The notes beneath the pieces are model-generated. The model was not told the origin of the DNA. It searched no databases and was given only the letters and a program-made list of their open reading frames with translations. A stretch of 64,000 bases of DNA from Maribacter caenipelagi (GTDB lineage: Bacteria; Bacteroidota; Bacteroidia; Flavobacteriales; Flavobacteriaceae): positions 62,001 to 126,000 of the forward strand of contig NZ_SNZW01000020.1 in NCBI RefSeq assembly GCF_004364175.1. Reading direction: 5' to 3'. This document shows positions 53,153 to 61,077 of the stretch, piece by piece. The first letter of the stretch is position 1. Every line of letters starts with the position of its first letter. Position numbers and translations under genes: made by a program.

Positions 53153-53257
53153 AAAGCCAAAAGCCAAAAGCCAAAAGCCAAAAGCCAAAAGCCAAAAGCC
53201 AAAAGCCAAAAGCCAAAAGCCAAAAGCCAAAAGCCAAAAGCCAAAAGCCAAAAGTCA
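53153..53257. repeat. 7-bp tandem repeat, unit AAAGCCA, 14 perfect copies plus one imperfect
   Basis: Fourteen uninterrupted AAAGCCA units fill 53153-53250, then AAAGTCA. About 60 bp of GAACTTGAGCTTGAG-type degenerate repeat follows. Confidence 0.95.
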
Positions 53258-53371
53258 AAAGCATTTTTGAACTTGAGCTTGAGTTTTGAACTTGAACTTA
53301 TTTTTTTCCAACAATCAATCCTTAAATACCATTATATCCTCTCCGCTTACTGTTAACTGCTAGCTTTTAAC

Positions 53372-53379
53372 TAATTTTG
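53372..53379 (+). promoter_or_regulatory. Predicted -7 element for the polyprenyl synthetase gene
   Basis: TAATTTTG matches TAnnTTTG and lies 20 bp before the proposed CTG start. Confidence 0.45.
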
Positions 53380-53398
53380 GAATTCTAATACAGAGCAA

Positions 53399-54376
53399 CT
53401 GAAAATAGTAGCACAAATAAAGGAACCTGTCTATCAGGAAATGGAGCTGTTCGAGTCTAAGTTTAGAGATTCAATGACCTCTAAGGTTGCGTTACTCAAT
53501 AGAATCACTCATTATATCGTAAATCGAAAGGGGAAGCAAATGCGCCCTATGTTCGTTTTTCTAACGGCAAAAATGCTGAATAACGGCGAGGTGAACGAGC
53601 GTACGTATCGTGGCGCTTCGGTTATAGAATTAATACATACCGCAACATTGGTTCATGACGATGTCGTCGATGAAAGCAATAAACGCCGGGGATTCTTCTC
53701 CATAAATGCCCTTTGGAAAAATAAGATTGCCGTTTTGGTAGGTGATTATCTATTGTCTAAAGGTCTGCTACTTTCTATAGATAATGAAGATTTCGATTTA
53801 CTTAAAATTATCTCTGTTGCCGTTCGTGAAATGAGCGAGGGCGAATTATTACAGATAGAAAAAGCAAGACGCCTTGATATTACCGAAGATGTATACTATG
53901 ATATTATCAGACAAAAGACGGCAACGCTAATAGCTGCATGTTGTTCATTAGGAGCGTGTTCGGTAAAGCCAGAAAGTGCAGATGTAGAAATCTTCAGGAA
54001 ATTCGGAGAGCTCTGCGGAATGGCATTTCAGATAAAAGATGACCTTTTTGATTATGGCGGACAGAAAATTGGTAAACCAACTGGTATTGATATCAAAGAG
54101 CAAAAGATGACTTTGCCGTTAATATATGCGCTAAACCACTGTACCAAAAAAGAGAAAAGCTGGGTAATCAATTCCGTAAAAAACCATAACAAGGATAAAA
54201 AACGTGTAAAAGAAGTCATTGCCTTTGTAAAAGATAAAGGCGGATTAGATTATGCTGTAACTAAAATGCTACAATATAAAGATGAAGCGTTAGAGCTTCT
54301 AAGTGCGTATCCTGATTCTGACTACAAAAGTGCTTTAGAGTTGATGGTAAATTACGTAGTGGATCGTAAAAAGTAA
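53399..54376 (+). CDS. Polyprenyl synthetase (octaprenyl/long-chain prenyl diphosphate synthase type), probable CTG start
   Basis: Condenses isopentenyl diphosphate into a long prenyl chain for menaquinone. Motifs are KGKQMRPM, the first aspartate-rich motif LVHDDVVDESNKRRG (short DDxxD) and the second, FQIKDDLFDYGG. The first ATG in frame is 53441, but codons just upstream read KIVAQIKEPVYQE, which continues the conserved N-terminal helix of this family. Between the last in-frame stop (53372-53374) and 53441 there is no ATG, GTG or TTG; CTG at 53399 is the only candidate and gives 325 residues, the expected size. If CTG is not used the protein is 311 residues from 53441. Confidence 0.88.
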   Translation: MKIVAQIKEPVYQEMELFESKFRDSMTSKVALLNRITHYIVNRKGKQMRPMFVFLTAKMLNNGEVNERTYRGASVIELIHTATLVHDDVVDESNKRRGFFSINALWKNKIAVLVGDYLLSKGLLLSIDNEDFDLLKIISVAVREMSEGELLQIEKARRLDITEDVYYDIIRQKTATLIAACCSLGACSVKPESADVEIFRKFGELCGMAFQIKDDLFDYGGQKIGKPTGIDIKEQKMTLPLIYALNHCTKKEKSWVINSVKNHNKDKKRVKEVIAFVKDKGGLDYAVTKMLQYKDEALELLSAYPDSDYKSALELMVNYVVDRKK

Positions 54377-54493
54377 ATCTGTAAAAAAAAATCCTTCTTT
54401 TTAATATTTTTAAATATCTGTTTTTCAGTGTTTTAAAAATTAATTTTATTTTTTGTTTATCTTCAGGCAACTATACCTACTTCTTCTGCGTCT

Positions 54494-55084
54494 ATGCTAA
54501 TAGAAGACCAAACCAATATTTTGAAAATTATACCTTTTTATAAAAACGAGAAGCAGCTCATTAAAAAAGCAACATCGGGTAATCGCGATGCACAAGAGCG
54601 TTTGTATAAAAAACATGCTCCAAAAATGTTGAGTGTCTGCCGTCAGTATATTAAGGATATTCATTTCGCGGAAGATGTAATGGTACAAGGTTTTCTAAAA
54701 ATGTTCAATAAGTTAGATACGTTTAAGTTCGAAGGTAGTTTTGAAGGATGGTTAAGGCGTATAATGATTCGAGAAAGTATCTCTTATTTACGAAAGCAGC
54801 AGTTTGTGGTGTATGATGATGAGGTGTACGAGAAGAATCAGTCTGAAGAAGTTTCTCAGAGCACCGATTTAGATACCGAACACATTCAGCAGTTGATCGA
54901 TGCTTTGCCACAAGGTTATAAAATGGTTTTTGTATTGTGTACCGTAGAAGGGTATAAACATAAAGAAATTGCAGAAATGCTTTCCATAACCGAAAGCACT
55001 TCAAAAACACAGTTATTAAAAGCCCGAAAATTGCTTCAAGACCAATTAAGGCAACAAAATATTATAGGGTATGGAAACCGATAA
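54494..55084 (+). CDS. ECF-type RNA polymerase sigma factor
   Basis: An extracytoplasmic-function sigma-70 of 196 residues. Region 2 is KKHAPKMLSVCRQYIKDIHFAEDVMVQGFLKMF with FKFEGSFEGWLRRIMIRESISYLRK, and region 4 is LPQGYKMVFVLCTVEGYKHKEIAEML followed by SESTSKTQLLKARKLL-like helix residues. Its last codons overlap the start of the next gene (14 nt), a membrane protein likely to act on it. Target promoters are unknown. Confidence 0.93.
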   Translation: MLIEDQTNILKIIPFYKNEKQLIKKATSGNRDAQERLYKKHAPKMLSVCRQYIKDIHFAEDVMVQGFLKMFNKLDTFKFEGSFEGWLRRIMIRESISYLRKQQFVVYDDEVYEKNQSEEVSQSTDLDTEHIQQLIDALPQGYKMVFVLCTVEGYKHKEIAEMLSITESTSKTQLLKARKLLQDQLRQQNIIGYGNR

Positions 55085-55817
55085 GTTTGAAAAACATATA
55101 AAAGCTAAGTTCCAAGAGCGGAAAATTCTTCCGTCAGAGAATGCATGGGCAAAAATAGCATCAGAATTAAATGATGATAAATCTAAAAAGAAACCGGTGT
55201 ATTTATGGATGGGCGTTGCGGCAGGTATAGTGGTATTGGTTGGTATTGCACTGTTTTACTTTAATGGTAACGCCGTAAGCAATGAGTTGCCAACTGAAAT
55301 TGTAGGCACGGAAAAGGAAAATAAATTAGAAGATGTTATTATAAAAGAGTCCATACCGTTTAAAAGTGAAGAAGAAGTGGTAGAGGCAACATCAGAAACT
55401 AAAACCAATGTAAAAGAGGTAAAAGTTGAAGAACCTATAGAACCAAAAATACAAGAGTCTAAAGTGCTGGATGATAAAATTGAAGTAACTGTAAATCAAG
55501 TGCCAACTAACGAAACTATTCAGAAATTGGTGCCTGATGAAATTATTGACTCTAAGGTGGCAGCTATAATAACGCAGGTAAGTGTTCTAGAACAAAACAG
55601 TACAGTGACCGATGCCGAGATAGATTCCTTGTTAAAACGGGCGCAAGACGAAATTTTAAGAGAGAAAATATTTAATAAAGATAAATCTGTTGATGCTATG
55701 GCTTTGTTGACAGAGGTTGAAGATGAACTTGATCAATCCTTCCGAGACCAAATTTTTGATTCCCTAAAAGCCGGTTTTATAAAAGTGCGTACTGCAGTGG
55801 CAGATCGCAATAATTAA
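55071..55817 (+). CDS. Single-pass membrane protein, probable anti-sigma partner
   Basis: A 248-residue protein with a cytoplasmic N-terminus (METDKFEKHIKAKFQERKIL), one transmembrane segment (YLWMGVAAGIVVLVGIALFYF, about residues 43-63) and a long acidic, lysine-rich periplasmic tail. This layout and the 14-nt overlap with the sigma factor gene fit an anti-sigma or sigma-regulating role, though no ZAS/HxxxCxxC motif is present, so it is not a classic zinc anti-sigma factor. Function is inferred from position. Confidence 0.65.
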   Translation: METDKFEKHIKAKFQERKILPSENAWAKIASELNDDKSKKKPVYLWMGVAAGIVVLVGIALFYFNGNAVSNELPTEIVGTEKENKLEDVIIKESIPFKSEEEVVEATSETKTNVKEVKVEEPIEPKIQESKVLDDKIEVTVNQVPTNETIQKLVPDEIIDSKVAAIITQVSVLEQNSTVTDAEIDSLLKRAQDEILREKIFNKDKSVDAMALLTEVEDELDQSFRDQIFDSLKAGFIKVRTAVADRNN

Positions 55818-55906
55818 TCAAAGACAAATCGTTTTATCCTATATCTCTATACATTGCTATGGGGACAGGGAGCGGAGTTTTATTCATCAAAAAAATCAAA
55901 ATCGAA

Positions 55907-56980
55907 ATGAAAACAATTACAATGTATTTAATCTTGTTACTGACACTATTTATAGTGCAAAATTCGGTAGCGCAAGAAGATTATCAGAAGAGAATTGAAA
56001 ACTTAAAAGAGCAAAAAGCTAAAATAACCCGACAAGAAAAAGAGGCTTTAAAATATGAAGTTGAAAACATTAATGAAAGACTTCAGAACGGAAGTATAAC
56101 CGCAGACGAAGCAAATTTACAAAAGCAGGCAGCGGCAGAAAAAAGAGCTTTGAATATTGACAATAGGATTACCATCATAGAGAATCAAATTAATCTTTTG
56201 GAACGGAATGAGGGGAAGACATTGGTTTTAATTGAGTTTGATACGATTTCAGATAAAGGTCTCCGTTTGGGCGTAGATATCAATGGGAAACCTGCTGTGT
56301 TTTTTAAATCTAAAAATTGGAAAAGTGAAATACGATATGATAGAAGAACGTATTCAGATTTTGTGATGGCGGTAGGTCTAAATAATGCGATTTTAGAAGG
56401 ACAGTCTCTTACCGATTCTCCATATAAAATAGGAGGTAGCAGATTTTTTGAAATGGGATGGCAATGGCGTACCCGAGTATTTAAGAAAACTAATTTCTTA
56501 AGGTTCAATTACGGATTCTCATTTCAGTTTAATGGTTTAAAACCTAAGAATAATCAGTATTTAGTTTCTTTGGATAATGGACAGTCCGAACTTCAAGAGT
56601 TCGATTATGAGTTAAATAAGTCTAAGTTTAGAATGGATAATCTTGTTTTTCCTATACATTTTGAATTTGGACCTTCTAAATTAAAAACTACAGAAAAAAC
56701 AATCCGTTACTCATTAAGAAATCAGTTTAGAATTGGATTGGGTGGCTATGGCGGATTCAACTTAGGCACCCGTCAGAAATTAAAATATAGTCTAGATGGT
56801 GATAAAGTAAAAGATAAGTTTAAACGTAGCTATAACACCAATGATCTAATTTATGGTTTAAGTGCCTATGCCGGTGTAGATGGTGTTCTACTGTATGTAA
56901 AATATGATTTAAACCCTATATTTAAAGATGCCGCTGTAGATCAACATAATATTTCCCTAGGTCTTCGTTTCGACCTTTAA
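55907..56980 (+). CDS. Outer-membrane beta-barrel protein with coiled-coil N-terminus
   Basis: A 357-residue exported protein. Signal peptide (MKTITMYLILLLTLFIVQNSVAQ), then a coiled coil (about residues 25-105, rich in Glu, Lys, Gln: QKRIENLKEQKAKITRQEKE), then a beta-barrel (LRFNYGFSFQFNGL ... HNISLGLRFDL, C-terminal aromatic end). No catalytic motif. The ATG at 55907 starts the signal peptide; the earlier frame start adds 16 unrelated residues. It follows the sigma/partner pair by 90 nt and may be a member or target of that system. Confidence 0.7.
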   Translation: MKTITMYLILLLTLFIVQNSVAQEDYQKRIENLKEQKAKITRQEKEALKYEVENINERLQNGSITADEANLQKQAAAEKRALNIDNRITIIENQINLLERNEGKTLVLIEFDTISDKGLRLGVDINGKPAVFFKSKNWKSEIRYDRRTYSDFVMAVGLNNAILEGQSLTDSPYKIGGSRFFEMGWQWRTRVFKKTNFLRFNYGFSFQFNGLKPKNNQYLVSLDNGQSELQEFDYELNKSKFRMDNLVFPIHFEFGPSKLKTTEKTIRYSLRNQFRIGLGGYGGFNLGTRQKLKYSLDGDKVKDKFKRSYNTNDLIYGLSAYAGVDGVLLYVKYDLNPIFKDAAVDQHNISLGLRFDL

Positions 56981-56998
56981 TAACTTATTTATCCATCA

Positions 56999-57044
56999 AA
57001 TTAGCTGTGGTGCCGTGTGTAAAAACCGGTTACTGCAGCTAATT
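56999..57044. terminator. Possible shared terminator hairpin
   Basis: AATTAGCTG and CAGCTAATT pair across a 28-nt loop between convergent genes; the flanking T-runs are weak. Confidence 0.3.
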
Positions 57045-57290
57045 AGTTGTTTTAAATAGTTCTCTTTTCATTTCTTCGGTGAACTCATCTTCATAATAAC
57101 CACGTTTGCAGTGGTTACATTCTATTGTAGTATTACTGGAAATTTTAAATAGCTTGATCCAAAAGATATGAAAATAGTTCTTTTGGGAAATAGCTATTAA
57201 AGTCCCTTGTTGTTGGCAATACGGACATGTACTGTTAAAAAGTTTTTTAGTTTCGGGCTTTCCAGGTCTAGTACCAAAGAATAGAATCAT
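57039..57290 (-). CDS. Small zinc-ribbon protein
   Basis: An 83-residue protein with two CxxC knuckles, STCPYCQQQG and IECNHCKRGYYEDEF, forming a zinc ribbon around a short hydrophobic segment (FHIFWIKLFKI). Such proteins are conserved in Flavobacteria without known function. It is divergent from dnaG and its start lies near the dnaG promoter. Confidence 0.78.
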   Translation of the reverse strand: MILFFGTRPGKPETKKLFNSTCPYCQQQGTLIAISQKNYFHIFWIKLFKISSNTTIECNHCKRGYYEDEFTEEMKRELFKTTN

Positions 57291-57296
57291 AATGTG

Positions 57297-57304
57297 TACT
57301 TTTG
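57297..57304 (+). promoter_or_regulatory. Predicted -7 element for dnaG
   Basis: TACTTTTG matches TAnnTTTG, 54 bp before the dnaG ATG. Confidence 0.4.
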
Positions 57305-57329
57305 AGGTTCTAATTTAACAAATTTATTT

Positions 57330-57356
57330 CCCTCCTTTGGAGGGATTAAGGGAGGA
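57330..57356 (+). repeat. C/G-rich hairpin element directly before dnaG
   Basis: CCCTCC-TTT-GGAGGG is followed by ATTAAGGGAGG, ending two or three bases before the ATG. Its layout parallels the CCCCCTTGGGGGGCTAGGGG element before metF. Confidence 0.6.
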
Positions 57357-57358
57357 TT

Positions 57359-59350
57359 ATGATTTCAAAAATTACCATCGATAAAGTATATGAAACCGCT
57401 CGTTTAGAAGAGGTTATTGGTGATTTTGTACAGTTAAAGAAGTCAGGTTCGAATTTTAAAGGCTTGAGTCCGTTTACAGACGAACGATCTCCTAGTTTTA
57501 TGGTATCTCCCGTAAAGCAGATTTGGAAAGATTTCAGTAGTGGAAAAGGAGGTAATGTTGTTGCATTTTTAATGGAGCATGAGCATTTTACCTATCCTGA
57601 GGCTATAAAGTATTTAGCGAAGAAATATAATATTGAAGTAGAGGAGACCGAACAATCTAACGAACAAAAAGAACAAGCTAGCGAACGTGAGAGCATGTAC
57701 TTGGTGTCTGAATTTGCCCAAACGCATTTTAAAGAAATGTTGTGGGAGTCAGAATTAGGGAAGGCAATTGGCTTAAGTTATTTTAAAGAGCGTGGTTTTA
57801 CAGATGAAACCATCAAGAAATTTGAGTTAGGGTATTGTTTGGATCAATGGGACGGATTTACCACGGCAGCTTTGGATAAAGGCTATAAACTAGAATATCT
57901 TGCAAAAACAGGATTGACCATAGTTAAGGAAGATCCCCATAATCCTAATGGCTCACGAAAATTTGACCGATTTAAAGGTAGGGTCATGTTTCCTATACAT
58001 TCTTTAAGTGGTCGCGTACTTGGTTTTGGTGGGCGTATTTTAACGAACGATAAAAAGGCGGCCAAATATCTAAACTCCCCAGAAAGTGACATCTACCACA
58101 AGAGTAAGGTGTTGTACGGTATATACCATGCAAAACAATCAATAGCCAAAGAAGACAATTGTTATTTGGTAGAAGGGTATACCGATGTTATTCAATTTGC
58201 CCAACGTGGTATAGACAACGTAGTCTCTTCGAGTGGTACGGCTTTGACACCAGAGCAAATTAGGCTCATCAACAGATTGACCAAAAATATAACGGTATTA
58301 TTTGATGGTGATGCAGCAGGTTTGCGAGCATCGCTGCGTGGTATAGATTTGATTTTGGAGCAAGGTATGAATGTACGTGTATGTACATTTCCAGAAGGTG
58401 AAGACCCAGACAGTTTTGCCAAGAATAATGAGTTAGAAGATGTCATGACCTATCTAAATGGCAATTCTAAAGATTTTATTCAGTTCAAGGCATCGCTTCT
58501 TGTAAAAGAGGCAAATAACGATCCAATAAAGAGAGCAGATACCGTTCGAGATATCGTGAACAGTATTGCTAAGATTCCCGATCGTATAAAGAAAGAAATC
58601 TACATTCAAGAATGCGCCCAAATCATGACTATATCTGAAGCGGTATTATTTAATACCTTGGCGCAGATAGAGAAGAAAGAAGAGAAGGATGTAAAAAACC
58701 AACCTAAAGAGGAGCAGAAAGCTTTTGATATAGTTCGTGGTAAAGAAGTAGATGATCAAAAGCAGGAGAAAGTTGATGTACAATATGTTTTAGAGCGAAA
58801 AATTATAGAATCGCTTATGCTGTATGGCAATCTTAAAGAGCAATTTGAAGATCTGGTATTGAAAGAAAATGAAGCAGGCGATTTAGTCTTGGAGCCAGAG
58901 TTGTCTGAGATTAAGGTATACGAGAAAATCTATTTGGACTTGCAAGAGGATGAAATAGAATTGGCCAATGAAGATTTTCGTAAAATGTATGCTAGATTGA
59001 TTGAAGCCTTAAATGAAAAAGAAGAATTTTCAATTACCACTTTCGTTAATGGTCTAGAACAAGAAATGGCAAACCAGATTTCTTCTATTTTAATGGAAGA
59101 AGAGCGTTATATGTTACATGATTGGGAGCGTAAAGAGATTTTTCCGAAGAGTAAAGAAATAGGGGTGGCGCAGTTGGTAAGTGAGACCATACTTACCCTA
59201 CGTTGTTTTTTGATTAAAAAGAGAATGAGCACTTTGCAAAATACTACAGAAGATTCAACTGCAGATAATAGAGAGGTACTAGAAGAAATTATGAACTACA
59301 TTCAGTTGAACAAGTTGCTGAACAAGAAATTAAATCGAGTATTGTCTTAA
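57359..59350 (+). CDS. dnaG: DNA primase
   Basis: Synthesises RNA primers for replication. The 663-residue protein has the N-terminal CHC2-like domain, the catalytic RNA-polymerase/Toprim core (EGYTDVIQFAQRGIDNVVSS, FDGDAAGLRA) and a C-terminal DnaB-interacting region. In the N-terminal domain all four expected zinc ligands are replaced: GLSPFTDERSPSF has Ser37 and Thr40 where C and H are usual, and WKDFSSGKGGN has Asp58 and Ser61 where the second cysteine pair lies. The surrounding fold residues are kept, so the domain probably folds without zinc. Confidence 0.95.
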   Translation: MISKITIDKVYETARLEEVIGDFVQLKKSGSNFKGLSPFTDERSPSFMVSPVKQIWKDFSSGKGGNVVAFLMEHEHFTYPEAIKYLAKKYNIEVEETEQSNEQKEQASERESMYLVSEFAQTHFKEMLWESELGKAIGLSYFKERGFTDETIKKFELGYCLDQWDGFTTAALDKGYKLEYLAKTGLTIVKEDPHNPNGSRKFDRFKGRVMFPIHSLSGRVLGFGGRILTNDKKAAKYLNSPESDIYHKSKVLYGIYHAKQSIAKEDNCYLVEGYTDVIQFAQRGIDNVVSSSGTALTPEQIRLINRLTKNITVLFDGDAAGLRASLRGIDLILEQGMNVRVCTFPEGEDPDSFAKNNELEDVMTYLNGNSKDFIQFKASLLVKEANNDPIKRADTVRDIVNSIAKIPDRIKKEIYIQECAQIMTISEAVLFNTLAQIEKKEEKDVKNQPKEEQKAFDIVRGKEVDDQKQEKVDVQYVLERKIIESLMLYGNLKEQFEDLVLKENEAGDLVLEPELSEIKVYEKIYLDLQEDEIELANEDFRKMYARLIEALNEKEEFSITTFVNGLEQEMANQISSILMEEERYMLHDWERKEIFPKSKEIGVAQLVSETILTLRCFLIKKRMSTLQNTTEDSTADNREVLEEIMNYIQLNKLLNKKLNRVLS

Positions 59351-59370
59351 TATTGAGAATATTTAAAATA

Positions 59371-59404
59371 AAAAAAGACCCGCTAAAAGCGGGTCTTTTT
59401 TTAT
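59371..59404 (+). terminator. Bidirectional terminator
   Basis: AAAAAAGACCCGCT and AGCGGGTCTTTTTTT pair around AAA, between dnaG and the convergent response regulator gene. Confidence 0.9.
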
Positions 59405-59423
59405 TTTATTCAGTTGTAGGAAT

Positions 59424-60053
59424 TTAGTACAATTCTAGGGCTTTTGCCTGTTGCAATAAATCTACCATATTGTCTACATTTAATTTTTTCATTAAACGAG
59501 CTTTATAGGTACTAACTGTTTTTTCATTTAGGTTCAACCCTAACGCAACTTCTTTGTTACGTTTACCACTAGCTAAAAGTTTTAATACTTCTATTTCTCT
59601 AGTAGATAGTTTTCTAAAGAACCTTCTTGGTTTTTTAGTACCTTCATCGAAAGCAAGACGTTGTGCAAGTTCGTTCGTAATGAACATGCTACCTTCACTG
59701 ACTTTAGTTACTGCTGCAGTAATATATTCTACACCAGATGATTTAGATAAATATCCGAAAGCACCAGCTCTAATGGCACTTAAGGCATAAACATCTTCAG
59801 ATTGACCGCTGTACATAAGGACTTTTACGTCCGCGTAATCTTTTTTAATTCTGCGTAATGCCGCTATTCCATTAACATTAGGAATATCCATTTCTAGCAT
59901 GACAACATCGGGGGTTGTGTCTTTAAGTTTTTCGAAAAGTTCTTCGGTAGTAGCTACCTCATCGATCAGTTCAAATCCCTCAGCGGATTCTAGAACCTTC
60001 CTAACTCCCATTCTAATGATAGGGTGGTTATCCGCTATTAAAACTTTAATCAT
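59424..60053 (-). CDS. NarL/LuxR-type response regulator with Glu at the phosphorylation position
   Basis: A 209-residue regulator with a receiver domain (about 1-125) and a LuxR-type helix-turn-helix (LSTREIEVLKLLASGKRNKEVA, NEKTVSTYKARLMKKL). In the receiver, the acidic pair is D8-N9 (ADNHP) and the phosphoacceptor position is Glu54 (VVMLEMDIPN, four residues before the conserved Pro58); the switch Ser and Lys (MYSG, YLSKSS) are present. Asp to Glu here often mimics the phosphorylated state, so it may be constitutively active or use another signal. No histidine kinase is adjacent. Confidence 0.9.
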   Translation of the reverse strand: MIKVLIADNHPIIRMGVRKVLESAEGFELIDEVATTEELFEKLKDTTPDVVMLEMDIPNVNGIAALRRIKKDYADVKVLMYSGQSEDVYALSAIRAGAFGYLSKSSGVEYITAAVTKVSEGSMFITNELAQRLAFDEGTKKPRRFFRKLSTREIEVLKLLASGKRNKEVALGLNLNEKTVSTYKARLMKKLNVDNMVDLLQQAKALELY

Positions 60054-60218
60054 TAATTATTTTTTTATATAGATTTCAGAACCTATTTTGTATGAAAAGA
60101 CAACATGCAATGTAAGGCTTAAAATTCTAAATTCGAAGTCAAAGTTGCATTTTTTTATTATCAACGTATAATTTTCGAGTTTATTTTCGATTTAATACCT
60201 TGATTCTTAGTTGAGTTG

Positions 60219-61007
60219 TTATTTTAACTCTTTTGGTATCTCACAAACAGGTATAGGTAACATTTTATGTTGGTTCATGGTATTCAAACGCATAAAGATA
60301 GTGTAAACTTCCTTCTTTCTACCTTCGAAATCATCAACTGTTTTACCCTCGTCTTTCATGTTCATCGCCCATTCTAGTTCAGGGTAAGAGGCACCTAACT
60401 GATCTTCATCTGTTCTGTCATCGCCCCATAAACCATCAGTCGGTGCAGCATCGATAATCTCTTCGTTTATACCTAAAACCTTTGCAATGGCATATACTTC
60501 GGTCTTCATTAAATCTGCTATGGGGCTCAGATCTACACCGCCATCTCCATATTTGGTATAAAAACCTACTCCGAAATCCTCGACCTTATTACCTGTTCCT
60601 GCAACAAGGTAGCGTTCTAGCGCAGCAAAGTAATACAGACTGGTCATACGTAAACGAGCTCTTGTATTGGCTAAAGACATAAATCTGTCCTCTTCATTAT
60701 CAACAGAAGGTAACGTAGCTACTAAACTATCGAACACCGGTGTAAGGTTTACCGGTTGTCTTTTTACGTTCGGAAAATTTTCCATTAACCAATCAATATG
60801 TCTAGATGCGCGATCACTTTGGTTCTCTGCTTGATGAATCGGCATCTCTAAACAAAGAAGATCTAATCCTGTTTTAGCGCATAGGGTTGAAGTAACTGCA
60901 GAATCTATTCCGCCAGATATACCAATGACAAAACCTTTTTGTTTTGCGTTCGTAGCATAATCCTTTAACCAATTAACAATGTGCTCAATTACCTTTTCCG
61001 TTTGCAT
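60219..61007 (-). CDS. nadE: NAD+ synthetase (ammonia-dependent type)
   Basis: Amidates nicotinic acid adenine dinucleotide to NAD+. The 262-residue protein has the PP-loop VIGISGGIDSAVTSTL, FMSLANTRARLRMTSLYYFA, GTGNKVEDFGVGFYTKYGDGGVDL (in two motifs) and PTDGLWGDDRTDEDQLGASY. No glutaminase domain is attached. The ATG at 61007 is used; a frame nine codons longer has no support. It is divergent from gldB, a pairing seen in gliding Flavobacteria. Confidence 0.95.
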   Translation of the reverse strand: MQTEKVIEHIVNWLKDYATNAKQKGFVIGISGGIDSAVTSTLCAKTGLDLLCLEMPIHQAENQSDRASRHIDWLMENFPNVKRQPVNLTPVFDSLVATLPSVDNEEDRFMSLANTRARLRMTSLYYFAALERYLVAGTGNKVEDFGVGFYTKYGDGGVDLSPIADLMKTEVYAIAKVLGINEEIIDAAPTDGLWGDDRTDEDQLGASYPELEWAMNMKDEGKTVDDFEGRKKEVYTIFMRLNTMNQHKMLPIPVCEIPKELK

Positions 61008-61035
61008 ACCGCTCCAATTATTTAGTAAAATCAAT

Positions 61036-61043
61036 TAACTTTG
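61036..61043 (+). promoter_or_regulatory. Predicted -7 element for gldB
   Basis: TAACTTTG matches TAnnTTTG in the nadE-gldB divergent gap, 34 bp before the gldB ATG. Confidence 0.4.
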
Positions 61044-61077
61044 CCATAAAAATAAGTTGAACACTGTAAATAATAAA

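Noticed and set aside
53153..53257. Second array considered as CRISPR or plasmid iterons
   Set aside because: Seven-bp units without spacers and without a replication gene; iterons are longer.
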